From Clarireedia homoeocarpa (taxonomy: Eukaryota > Ascomycota > Leotiomycetes > Helotiales > Rutstroemiaceae): a DNA stretch of 64,000 nt. A program made the translations under genes and the position numbers. Numbering within the stretch: the stretch's first letter is position 1; each line of letters begins with the position of its first letter. Below, one piece after another: positions 22,740 to 33,671 of this stretch. The notes under the pieces are model-generated. The model ran no database searches and was not told where the DNA came from. It saw only the letters and a list, made by a program, of their open reading frames with translations. The DNA lies in the NCBI GenBank assembly GCA_001465935.1, contig LNKV01000012.1, positions 691,302-755,301 on the forward strand, given 5' to 3'.

Positions 22740-22747
22740 TATATATT
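22740..22747 (+). promoter_or_regulatory. TATA-box of the secreted cysteine-repeat protein gene
   Basis: TATATATT lies about 240 nt before the ATG at 22985, followed by a C/T-rich leader. Confidence 0.5.
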
Positions 22748-22984
22748 GAGAAGGTCAGTCGTTGAGATGGGATATCTGGACAGCAAAATAAAGCTCTTTT
22801 TTCATCTTTGATATCTATTTATCCACTTCCATCATTACATGAAGGGGTTAGCTCCTTCATCCTCTCAATCGCCACACCTCAAGTACACGAAGTCCAATAT
22901 ATTCTCCTCTTGACAACCCAAAAAACACATACCACACCTTCACCAAACCAGTCGACCAGCAACACCCCATCTCAACTCCTCGAA

Positions 22985-23610
22985 ATGCAATTCCAATCCG
23001 CAACTGCTCTGTTTCTCGCCCTTCTCACCCTCCTCACTACGACTACCTTCGCCCTCCCAACCACCACCCCTGACACCACACCCACTACCTGCGTAACCAA
23101 CGCCACCTCCGGCAGCGTCACCGATTCCGTCACCTGCATTAGCACATACAACACGTGCATGGACGCCGCTGCAGGAGATGCAGGTCAAATAACAGCCTGG
23201 TGCGTTTCCCTCCCATCCCCTACAAGATCCAATAAGATAGAGACATAGAATCCCACTAACACAAACACAGCTCTCTTGCCCTCGCATCCTGCGAAACAGC
23301 CGGCAATACCAAAGTCAAACGCACACTCCTCGGTCTCGCGGACGCTAAAAGCAAGTTGAGAGGAGCGTTGAGTAAAATTGCCGACGCACATGGGGATGAC
23401 GTTGTTGATGCGGCGACAACAACAACAACAACGACGACGGACACAGCTATTCTGTGCGCTGACCACCATGGCGGCTCGGCGGTCGGGTCTGTAGGCTGTG
23501 TGGGAGACTTCCTGGCGTGCTTGAAGGGGGCGGGAGGGAATGCGGGGACGGTAACAGCGTGTTCATTGGCGTTGAGCGCGTGTGAGGTTGGGGTTAATAC
23601 GAGGGCGTAG
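22985..23610 (+). CDS. Small secreted protein with two cysteine-patterned repeats (effector-like)
   Basis: Two exons, 22985-23199 and 23271-23610, with a 71-nt intron (GTGCGT...CACAG, ACTAAC branch); 184 aa. A signal peptide covers residues 1-23 (Leu/Thr-rich core, cleavage near FA/LP). The mature protein has two homologous halves joined by a linker that is basic at first and then holds a Thr run. Half one spaces its cysteines C-x14-C-x6-C-x14-C-x6-C and half two C-x13-C-x6-C-x13-C-x6-C, each ending in a matching block (ITAWCSLALASCE versus VTACSLALSACE). Ten cysteines in all could form disulfides in the apoplast or cell wall. I do not recognise the family. Size, signal peptide and even cysteine count fit fungal secreted effectors or wall proteins, which is inference. 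The start was chosen at the ATG directly before the signal peptide, not the upstream in-frame ATG at 22808. Confidence 0.85.
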
Positions 23611-24270
23611 AGGAGAGGGACGGGGCTGTTGAAAGGTCAGGGTGGGATGGTGAAGAGGGAAGAAGGGCGGAAAGACAGGGAAGGATAGATTATTGGATTG
23701 AATTGGCGAGATTGAGAAGGAGGCAGGGAACTGTGAGATGAAAGGAGTGGTTGAAAATGTGTGGGGAGACAGTGATTATGATTGTATGAAATATGACATT
23801 GTAACTTTGCAGTTATAACATATTTTGAATCTTGTATTACTATATATTTCTAACAATGAAGATGTGACGAAACTACTAATAAAAGTACTGAATGACCTTA
23901 GAATTTACAACTAAAGAACTAAGAAGATCCTAAGATCTCAAGGGCCTATATACATGAAGGTGTCACGTGTAGTCACATATATCACGTGTATAAGTCACGT
24001 GCATACTAGGCGCTCGCGATTCGGTGCGAATCGTCACAGAAGATACGACTTTTGCAACTACGGCTCTGGCTACCTTCAATGCTTTTGGACGTTTCGGGGT
24101 ATTGAGAATTGCAATCAAGCACCATCCGAATAATCTCGATATCTACCATTTTTATGAAAGGGCCATACATTTGATAACCTTTAAAAGTAGAATCATATTA
24201 CCATCTTCCCTACTTTGACTTTGGTGCATGAAATCTGACTCCGCATTGGTAGAATTGAACAGATTATCAA
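23611..24270. other. Tail-to-tail intergenic region with an E-box cluster
   Basis: This lies between the convergent secreted-protein and aminopeptidase genes. It is AT-rich and holds no ORF of note. It contains three CACGTG sites (separate entry). Confidence 0.5.
23964..24001. promoter_or_regulatory. Cluster of three CACGTG E-boxes
   Basis: CACGTG occurs at 23964-23969, 23983-23988 and 23996-24001, each preceded by T (TCACGTG), with a half-site TCACAT between the first two. CACGTG is the palindromic E-box bound by bHLH factors such as Cbf1-like proteins. The location downstream of both flanking genes is odd for a promoter element, so function is uncertain. Confidence 0.6.
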
Positions 24271-27200
24271 TCAGCAATAACCGTTAGTCTTCAACCATTC
24301 CAGAATGACATCTCTATCTCTAGTCTTCATAGCTGCGCGACTTTTTATGAGGTCGTCCACAATTGCCAATGTACGATCATAACCTCTGTTATCCTTGGCT
24401 TTAAAGAAGGTTCGAATCTCATCGTTGACCTTCTCGTCGGCGAAGTTTGACAAACTGACCTTAAGGAAGCGATCAAAAACTACCATGTTCACGGATCTGA
24501 TAACGAAGTTAGCATTCACATTCTCCCAAATTTTCAAATTAAAAGATCAACTTCGGAAATACTTACAATCTGTCTTTTATGGGGTCGAAATGCTTTTGGA
24601 TATATTCCCAGAGTTGGTAGCGAGTTTTCGAGTTAGCAGCCAGAGCAACTGCTCCCGTATGGGTATCTTGCGTAGGAACTTCTTTGAACAGGAATTCAAA
24701 GTAGTCCGAAATAAGGTCCGGATCTTGAACTCTGCCCATTTCGTGAAGAATAATCTCTTTACCATCCACGGACGTTGTTTCATACCACTCCTTTTTAAGT
24801 GCATCATATTCGGCCTTCCCGCCATATCGAATAGAAATGCCGAAAATGGCACCTCGAAGACTTGGAGCTATGGCGGACTTATCCTCGCCACTCATGTAAA
24901 GATTGAAGCGTCGCTTGGCTTCGGCAATGATACTGTACTGCATTAACGACACAGTAAGACATATCCAGACAGTATTTCAAACTTACCCCTCATGCCCATT
25001 GATACCAGCTGACTGAATTAACAATGGCCGAAGTCGTGATTCCAAGAAGCCTTCACCGGTTGGCTGTTCCCAGCCAATTTTCTCAACTGCAGGGGTGACT
25101 AGCTTCAGGATGAAAGCCTTCATACCGTCAAAGATCTGGGTTTCTTCTGAGAATATCGATTTTATGGATCCACATGGTTGTAGGATCTTGGTCCACACAT
25201 AGTAATCGGATTCACCTGACAAACTCTCAACAAGGGCTAAGAAAGCAGTTGCACTTGCCTCTCCCGAGATTGCCAGGTGGCCAGCATCACCAATCAATCC
25301 TGTTGAAGAAATTAGTCATGAATCCTTGCAAGGAAAATACACTTACCGATTTTGTCGCTCAGGTCAAGACGGTCGAACTGCGTTCCTAGCTTAGCCAGTC
25401 TGGATGGTGGGTAATTGACACGATAATAGCCAGCGTTTTTGGCGTTGATTTTGTAGAAAGAGTCATCGATATCTCTTATCGTATCTTCCTTCTTCAAGAA
25501 AGTAATCTTGGCCACTTCTGTGCTTCCAGACTTTCCTTGCAGATCTAAAGGAACCCACCAAACGGTTTCGTCGTCTTCAGGTTTCACGTCTCCTGTAGAA
25601 AGATATCTGCTTTGCTTGATACTAATTTGTCCAGGTTCTTCGGTCACTGTAATGACTGGATACCCAATGGCGTTAATCCAGGGATCCATCAAGCCCTTGA
25701 TATCCTCACCCGAAGCATTACTGATAGCTGCCCATAGATCTTGACTGGTCGCGTTTCCATAAGCATGGGCTTTCAAGTAGTCTGATACACCTTTCAGGAA
25801 GGTCTTCTGACCTAAATGGGTGGACAGCATTCTCAAAACAGAGGAACCTTTGAGATAACTGATGTTGTCAAAAATCTGGTCAACGTCTAAGGCGTCCCTA
25901 ACTGCAACATGAATCGGGTGGGAGCTGCGTAACGAGTCGAGGTTGAGTACGGCTTGCATACTCTCAGCTACAAATTGAGACCAAATATTCCAGTCAGGAT
26001 GAAAGTGATCCACTGTTAACCATCCAACCCAGGTAGCAAAGCCTTCATTGAGCCACAGCTCACTCCACCAGTCCATAGTAACAAGATTACCAAACCACTG
26101 ATGAGCAAGCTCGTGAGCGACAACGTATGCAATTCTATTCTTGAATCTAATATCCGATGTCTTTTCGTCGAATAGGACGGCTGTAGTGCGGTAGGTAACC
26201 TAGATGCGTCAGCAACTAACTCGGCGGAAGGACTACCATACACAAGACTTACAAGACCCCAGTTTTCCATACTGCACAGGAAATGTTAGTGGATTCAATG
26301 ATATATAGAAAATTAGCGTTTGGGAAGTTAAATGAAGAACTTACGCTCCGTGAGACTATGCATATAGTTAGCAGGAGTATTTCAAAAGAAGCAGCTACAG
26401 CGGAGGCCGTGAATCGTAGTAAGAGTTTTCGGGCTCAAATTTAGTGGCACAGATGGGCTGACTGCAAGGGCAGTACTGATGATATGGCGTAGCAGGATGT
26501 GCTCTGCGTGCGGTGGGACCACAAATGTATATCCGCCGTCAAGAATGCATGATGAAACAAGGAAAGAAACTTACAAATTCATGAACAGCAAGAAGATCCG
26601 CCTTGGGAAGAGGATAGTCCAAATCGAAACTTTCTGAAAGGAAGTCAATGGTCTTAGGAGCATGCTCCAATGCATACTGGGCTTGATCAGTCAAGCCTCT
26701 GGTAGTGTATACACGGACAGGAATGGCTTTCCCATTATATTTACGCTTTGTATAGTCTTCGACGTACTCAAAATCTCCCACAGCCCAGGCGAGGAGATAA
26801 GTACTCATCACTGGCGTTCTTTCAAACAAGATGAAATGGAATCCATCCTTGGACTCTCTCGAGCCTTTTTCGGGCATGTTACTCAGCGCAACTTGATCCT
26901 TAGGAGTTTCGATCTCAAAGTCAAAGGTTGCTTTCAGGTTGGGTTCGTCAAAGCATGGAAAGGCTCTACGGGCATCCGAGGACTCAAATTGAGTACTGAA
27001 CATGCAATGGAAACCATTGACCTGAGGAACAGACGCAGCCTGGGCAACCTTTGGCTTGTACTTTGAATAGTAAAAGCCGGCCATATCATTGTTGATAGTC
27101 CCTTGAAATTTGATGGTCAAACAAGAGCTCTCTGAAATCTGAAGCTCGTCTGGAAAGCTTAGGGTGACACGTTGTGCTTTGGTATCATAAGAGATGCCAC

Positions 27201-27438
27201 TGGATTTGATAGATTGGGAGGTCTTTCCGCTGTCCCAAGTCACTTCTGCTTCGTGCACTTTCAACAAATGTGCATTTAAAGTAATCTCCTTGGTTGCACG
27301 GGTGATTCTGGAATGAATGTCAACGGTCCCTTGATAGCTGAACCCACCGCCTAGCTCGATGTCGTAGATAGACAGCGCATAGTGGACTGGCTTGATGGTG
27401 TCTGGGAGGATATCACGGTCTTGTACAGTTTGAGCCAT
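24271..27438 (-). CDS. M1-family zinc aminopeptidase (Ape2/Aap1, puromycin-sensitive type)
   Basis: Seven exons: 27438-26575, 26355-26345, 26271-26253, 26199-25347, 25299-24987, 24932-24567 and 24496-24271; 883 aa, normal for the family. It should remove N-terminal residues from peptides, mainly in the cytosol. The N-terminal beta domain leads to the exopeptidase motif GAMEN (residues 291-295). The zinc site HELAH (His327, Glu328, His331) with Glu350 in NEGFA completes HEXXH-x18-E. The ERAP1-like helical C-terminal domain fills the rest. The GAMEN region is encoded by two micro-exons of 11 and 19 nt. All introns have GTAAGT-type donors and the frame closes. The ATG at 27438 has no in-frame ATG upstream. 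5' UTR introns are likely (GTAAGT near 27546 to TATAG at 27471). Confidence 0.92.
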
Positions 27439-27955
27439 GGCCGTCGCACTCGGGATGGATTTTGAAAAGTCTATAAATGTAGTGTTTAGCCGGTCGTATT
27501 CCGTCGATGCAAGAATCTTTCTCTGGTGGCAGACAATCCTACTTACCTAGTAAGTTTGTCGAACGAGTTGATGGAAGAAGGAATGTTGTAGACACAGGAG
27601 AAACAGTTATGTAGGGGAGCTCTGAAAGAAAACGAAGAATTCAGCAGAGCAACCGTTGGAAGGATCTTACATGCAGTTACTCGAGATCAATCTCAGTCAT
27701 CTGCTCTGCGCGTGTTTTCGTCGTCCTATCAAAGTGGCACTTTTTGGAGGGGCATGACGTTACCCACTTGCCGAAACAGGAAGCTCATCCGATGAAGCTT
27801 AATTAAGTCAATACAGATCTTTATTTTCAGCCAATCAGATGCCTCATGTGCAAGGCTGTTTCCCTATCTCACGACGCGAGAAAAGAGTTGGCAACATCAA
27901 CAAACCAATCACTAACACAAAAACACCAGCTTTTCTTACGATACAAAATTTCGCC
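27439..27955. promoter_or_regulatory. Bidirectional promoter region (aminopeptidase / CENP-W-like)
   Basis: 517 nt between divergent start codons. On the minus strand it contains donor/acceptor pairs consistent with two introns in the aminopeptidase 5' UTR: GTAAGT near 27546 to TATAG at 27471, and GTAAGA near 27671 to a pyrimidine tract ending in CAG. No ATG stays open into the aminopeptidase frame. Confidence 0.45.
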
Positions 27956-28392
27956 ATGGCGGCAGCCCAGAAGCTCTATCCTCGAGCGACGTTGAAAAAG
28001 ATAGTCAAAGCACATTCGAAGCGGAATCTCAGCAAAAATGTCGATGTATTGGTGAGCATCAACCACGCGTTTCCTTTGCACAAGGTTACCTATGCTGATG
28101 ATTGTGTCGCAGATATTTCTCGATTATGTCCTATTCCTCGAAACGTATGTTGCAAATACCTGCGGATCACCTCAAAGAACTTGTTCTCACAACACTGGGC
28201 AGCTGCTAATGCTTTGTAATTAAGATTGATGAAGGAAGCGGGCATCAATGCGAAACGAGCTGGTGAGCGTGGCATTAGTGCTAAGAGTGTTAAGAAGGTC
28301 ACTGAAGTATGACTTACTGTCCCACGGTTGCTGCTGGTATACATGCTAATACATTCGGGGAATAGTCAGCGCTTTCAAAGTTCAAGGGATAA
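27956..28392 (+). CDS. CENP-W-like histone-fold protein (78 aa, four exons)
   Basis: Exons 27956-28051, 28113-28144, 28225-28306 and 28366-28392, with introns of 61, 80 and 59 nt; 78 aa. The spliced product reads as a compact histone fold: a basic start LYPRATLKKIVKAHSKRNLSKN, a central helix VDVLIFLDYVLFLE, a short acidic-basic loop, then KRAGERGISAKSVKKVTE and a basic end LSKFKG. Size, order of helices and the basic C-terminus match CENP-W, the small partner of CENP-T in the constitutive centromere network, which binds DNA at kinetochores. The second exon is only 32 nt, and no single exon gives a recognisable ORF, so the gene is easily missed. Another small histone-fold protein remains possible. 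It is divergent from the aminopeptidase gene. Confidence 0.75.
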
Positions 28393-29298
28393 GCACTCGC
28401 AGCATGGATGATTTGTTCATGGTGAGGCTCGACAATATAAGTTATTCGAGCCGTTGCAGAGGCGAGGGTTACGGGAGGAGTCCTGCATGTCAGGAGCATT
28501 AGCATCGAGGGGCGGAGAAGGAGGGCCGTTACAGTTACAAAGCGTTCAAGAAGAAAAGCCATCGAATGTTCTGAAGCAGAACTAGAAGTTCATGGCAAGG
28601 CTGAAGGAAAGGCTTTCAGGTACCGGCTCCACTATGGCAGGGGTATCTCCTAGAAGCTCGGAAAGATCACCTACTGGTACAGTAGTTAGCAGGACGTGGG
28701 CGACTGTGCCTCCGCGCTCGGTATACCTCTCTCTACGTAGCAGGATCGGATACGAAATATAAGAACGAGAGAAAGTTGTAGTGAATGTATCACATTTTCC
28801 CAAGGACTAAAAGTGGTTGAAATATGAAACATTGAATCTTCTATCTTTCGCAATGCTCTGGGCCATACCTATAAGAAAAAGTGATCTGGATTGTGACCCG
28901 TTGTGGAAAATATGCTCGTGTCCTGTTCGTAAGGCTTCATGTTGGGGAAATCGGAGGGAGCTTCTAATCTCTTCTGTCATATTCGCTAAACGGCCGACAA
29001 GGCCCGATCAAAATAATTCACAGCTCAAGTTTCCAGCTGGTGAATCAACAACACCTTTACAGATCTACACCCATTGAAATTCTCCTCCCTACTCTGCTCT
29101 TTATCTCTAAAATCTTCAGACCACTTTTATACTCTCAAGGTATTTACATTATCTCATAGAGATCCTTCAATTTGTACAAGACCCCATTTACCCCCATCAG
29201 ATCGAGCCAACTTGACCTTTGACTAACACGCAACCTTCTAAGACTTTTGTGTCACAAGTTGCAATCTCACAATCCACTCCCCATAATCGGTATCCACC
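28393..29298. other. Intergenic spacer
   Basis: 3' flank of the CENP-W-like gene, then the promoter and C/T-rich leader of the YAG7-like gene. Open frames on the minus strand (up to 84 codons) show no protein character. Confidence 0.5.
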
Positions 29299-30949
29299 AT
29301 GGCTTCAGCTGTGGCTAAGTTAGCAGCTCCCTTAGTTGAATCTAAGTCAGCTAAGAAGAAGAAGGCGAAGTCTTCCGAATCCAGTGAAGCACCAAAACCT
29401 CCTGCGCCTGCAACAGAGAAGGCCCCTTCTAATGGAGCTACGGAGAGCGCCAATGGCGATGGTACCTATGAAAGTCCATACATCAAGGAGCTGTACAAGT
29501 AGGTTTTCCTTTTCTTGCTCATACCTTCTTCACTTCCATTATCATAGCATGCTTCTGGTCGTGGCCAAAGCTAACAGTAGTCAGGAATATCCGCAACGTC
29601 AACAAGAAGATCGTAAGTGACAGTTTAAGCATAACGATCTGAAACAGATTGCTGATTGTAGCCTGCATAGACCAACGCTTCCAAAGTCGACAACATTCTC
29701 GCCGAAAACCCTGGAAAGAGCTTGGACGAACTGGTTGCTGCTCGCAAGATCAATGCCGACCAAAAAGCACAAATTTTGAAGAAGCCATCTCTCGAGGCAT
29801 CTTTGGCTCAGCTCGAGGAGCAAATCGCACAATACAAGAAATTTGATCAAGAATACAAGACTAAATTAGTCCAAGAGAAGGCTGAATTTGAGAGAAGTTT
29901 TACCGAGCGTGCCAACAAGGAGACTGAGGAAAAAGTCAACGCAGCCAAGGAAGCAGTTGCAAAACAGAAGGACGAAGAACAAGAGAGCAATTTACTACTC
30001 ATAGCTAAATTTCTTTGCCTTGCTGCCCTGCGTCGGAGTCCTGAAAATGATCCAAATCTGGATGAAAACAAGGCTATTGAAGGGCTTCTTACTCAACTCT
30101 ATAGTGGTGACGAGAATGCTGTTTCTGCCATGACCAAGATCATTAAAGGCTCTGATGAGGTCATTCTTTCTGTCACCGGCGAAGAAGTCATCTCAACCTG
30201 TGAGTATATGGCTGGATTCACATGAACTTTTACTTACTAGTCTCTAGATGCCGATATCAAGGTTATTGCCCTTGCGCTGCAAACTGCTCCTATTGCCGAA
30301 CCGACAGAAGAGAGTACTGAGCCCACTGCCGAAGAGCCGAAGGAAGAACCAGCCGCCGAGCCCACTGAGCATCCTGTCCAAAGTGATCCTACTATAGCCA
30401 ATGCTGGCCTTACTGAGATTAATGACCCTACTACAGCTGCAATGGTGAATGGTGAAGCCGAACCTACCTTGGAAGAAGCTTCAGGCGTTCCTGCCAACTC
30501 TACTTTTGGCGAGGGCGCGAATGCCGCCGCCGAGGCCAATTGGGACAACAACAACGATTTGTCTGCGTCTCAGGAGTGGATAGAAGTTCCTCGTGATGCT
30601 GCTGAAACAGACACTGGGATCACTGCAACTCCTGCTGCAAATACTAACACTCAAAGCTGGGCCGATGACCAGCCTGAAGCCGCCGCCAATGTACGTAAAT
30701 TAACTCAACGCCTCAAATTCCCAAACTTTCACTGACTACCTCATGTAGGCTGCTGCCACCCCACTAGCTAACAACAACACCAACGATGGATTTCATGAAG
30801 TTAGCCGTTCTCGCGGCCGTGGTGAATACCGTGGCAGAGGTGGACGTGGAGATGGCTACCGTCGTGGTCGAGGCGACGGGCAATATCGCGGTCGTGGTCG
30901 AGGTGGTCCCCGTGGAGGTCCTCGTGCCCCAAGAGGAGAGTCATCGTAG
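29299..30949 (+). CDS. YAG7-like protein with RGG-box C-terminus (probable RNA/ribosome-associated)
   Basis: Five exons, 29299-29498, 29585-29612, 29671-30199, 30248-30690 and 30749-30949; 466 aa. The N-terminus is Lys/Ala/Pro-rich (SAKKKKAK). The conserved core follows: YIKELYKNIRNVNKKI, then AENPGKSLDELVAARKIN, then a long charged coiled coil (AQLEEQIAQYKKFDQEYKTKL). Next come a helical segment with LLLIAKFLCLAALRR, a long acidic Glu/Pro/Thr/Ala-rich linker, and a C-terminal Arg/Gly-rich tail (RGRGEYRGRGGRG) typical of RNA-binding RGG boxes. I match the core to the fungal YAG7-like family from memory. The RNA or ribosome link is inferred from the RGG tail. The start codon sits in an ideal context (CCACCATGG). 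The second exon is 28 nt, and the third intron is only 48 nt. Confidence 0.82.
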
Positions 30950-33671
30950 ACTCAGACTTTAGGGACACATAGCTCGAGCTCACACTTCAAAGTGAAGTAC
31001 TGGGTATAGTGTCACAATAACTTGTAATAACCTCCTTTCATTCACTTGTTACTTGCGGCATGGCATCACACAAAGGCGAAATGGGTATGTTACTTTTGCA
31101 TGCACAAGCAAGCATTTGCATTTGTCACGATTATTGGTTTGGCTGGATAGGGCCCTTCTGCACGCATATGATACGGAATATGGAGGAGCGTTGTTCGTTC
31201 GTGTCTGCCTTTTCTCACCACATACTGTATTCTGAAATTGGTTTTTTTTTTGTTGCTTGTTCATACCCTCCTGTGCTTGGCTTGGTTCTGCTGGCAGTGG
31301 GAGCCATAAAAGTTTCGGAAGGATGGTGCTGGTCGGGATGGATCGGTTCAGCCGGATGAGATACCTATGATTTGATGGTCGCTACGAGCTTAATGAATGA
31401 CAATTCATGGATACAGAACACTTGACTACGAGGCCCAAACCGATAACTTACGGTAAAGTTGAAGATTGTTCTTGTTCGCCTGCAATTTCTGCTAGAAATA
31501 ACATCAAGGTTGTGAAGTGTTGGCGCCGCCTGTTGAGAGCGCCGCGGCAATTGAAGTTTCTGGCCGCCGCCGTCGTAAATCTTCGCTCTAAATGTGAGAT
31601 CAGGGTATGAAATGATTTCATGAAGGCACCTAATATCTTTCATGCCATGCCATGCACTCGTACCTGTTCTCTGTTCATGCTCCGCGCGTGGCGCGTATCA
31701 TGCAACGGAAACTCGAAAGGTAAAGTTCCTCGATGTTATTATCCCACCACCTAATCTTATCTTAGCCCCACACAAAAGATGACTTCTTCACACCGATTTC
31801 ATCATCATCATCAAAGTCCTTCGAACTATAACGTGCGTCCCGTTCCTACCGTGATGCATCCTTAAACCAGCTGACAAGCTTTATCACAGCAGGCCAGTGT
31901 TACAAACATGTGTTGCTACTTACTTACCAGTCCCCAGATCAACGATGGGTGTCTATCATGAACGCTACCAATCAGTTCTCCCGCGTCTAGATCTTGGAAT
32001 CGGGCGCGGTGAAATCACTGCTAGGGTGAATGGGTAAACCGGGTAAGATTGCCACAGCGGGTATGCAGAGCCCCTAGCGATGATCGATAAGTACTGTAGG
32101 TGTCACCGCCTTGGCCACCTCGGCCCTCCGCGACAGGGGAACGGAAGCTTATTTTGACGAAGTGTAGCCTTTGGCTGACGAGGTGATGAGGATTTGCACT
32201 AGTACGGGGGTAGGCAGGATCAGACAAGTCAGGGTCTATATACTGAGTTTCCAAAATTTGGTTAAGCTCGATATCAACTCATGGCCCACACGGATAGAAG
32301 TTGGCCTCTATTTGAGAATGCCGTTGACTGCTTCGCTTTCGAGGGACTGGTCTCTATGGATAGGCAACTCTTATCCAAGATGGCCTGAAAGACATGCACC
32401 GAGACAGAAAGCCAATGAACGATATTCCCACACTCCACAGTGCATGCGCAGGCAGATGGATGACGCAAGAGTAAGCGTTCAGCCTTACGGCGTTGATTTG
32501 CCTTTTCAAATTCCGACAAGATGAACTGTTCATCTTGCAGGCGAACGTGCACTGCATAAAAATGGCCCTGAAGATGCCCAAACCGAGACAAATCAAAGCG
32601 TGATGAGTACGAGATCGCCCGACCCAACAACACCCGAAGGTTGATGTCCCGGGAAGGATTCAGAGCACGGGCTAGTGAAATGAAAATGTGATGGTTATAT
32701 CCTCAAACAACAAGAATTCGAAACGAGAAGAAATGAACTGAACACATTGCGTCATACTACTTGTCTCACGTGAAGGGCACGAGATGAGAAGAACGTTGCA
32801 GACACTTTCAATGGCTTTTGTCCTTGCACCTGAGACAGTGTTCGATTGAACGGTAACTTCTATCTGCTTTTGAATGAGATCTTGGAGAATGTGATATCGG
32901 TAGGTCGGTCGGTCATACGAAGTATGTCATAATTTATGTAGAAGCAGCACCAATGCGCGCACGCCCTCGTACTCGTAGACACAATGCAGCCGAGCCGAGC
33001 GAGTGTTGGATGCAAAGAGCAGGTTTCCCCAGGTCTTTCCCTGTCTTCCCCTGTCTTCGCGCAAAGTCGGTTGATTGATATTGATTTCGGGAAGAGAAGG
33101 ACATGACATAGAGGAACGAATGTTTCACACGAACAAAGAAGCCATTTCTCGAAAAGCCGATTGCTGCCGAGTTTCTTCCCATGCTGCGGTTGCTCATGAT
33201 TTTCTCGCTCGCTTTATCAGATCAAGGAATTTGTGGAGGTCTGAAAATGGGGCCGTGAAGTCCAGAAGGATATTAGTGGACTTACTGAGCTTAGCGTGCA
33301 ATCGGCAAGTGCGAAATGGGTCGAGGGAAACGAAATCGTACCTCGCACGCCTCTTCAACCACCCAAATTCCATCGTCGCACCCGCCCCATACCAGTCACT
33401 TATCTACGTCTCCGGAAAACATTAAGGATAGCGACACGAAACTTATATCCCAAAACCGTCATCGCATTAATTATCACGGTCGCTTATTTTCCGCCGTTTA
33501 TCGCCATTTCCAGTCATCCTTCGACAAGAGCGCACACGAATCTTCATTCCCCTCCACCCCAATCGAAACATCAGACCTCAGTCATTCCACAAGAAACCCT
33601 TTTTCTACAACCCCCAACGAATACCACATTACAACACCCTCAGATGGTCGGTCGTATGTGAAAACTAAATA
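30950..33671. other. Intergenic region, 2.7 kb
   Basis: No gene supported. The 3' flank of the YAG7-like gene is followed by mixed-composition DNA. The last ~350 bases before 33672 are C/A-rich and look like the demethylase gene's leader. Overlapping frames at 33296-33672 (about 120 codons in two frames) arise from that low-complexity leader and are not accepted as genes. Confidence 0.45.

Larger units (their letters stand above)
20808..22984. other. Intergenic region between bHLH and secreted-protein genes
   Basis: No convincing gene. The start is the bHLH 3' flank. A T-tract of about 16 bases lies near 21202-21217. An ORF of 136 codons at 21272-21682 begins without leader context and has no recognisable domain, so it is left out. 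The end holds the promoter of the secreted-protein gene, including a repeat with AGGGG words and a TATA box. Confidence 0.5.

Noticed and set aside
22808..23248. Upstream ATG at 22808 as start of the secreted protein
   Set aside because: It would place about 59 residues before a textbook signal peptide. The ATG at 22985 fits directly.
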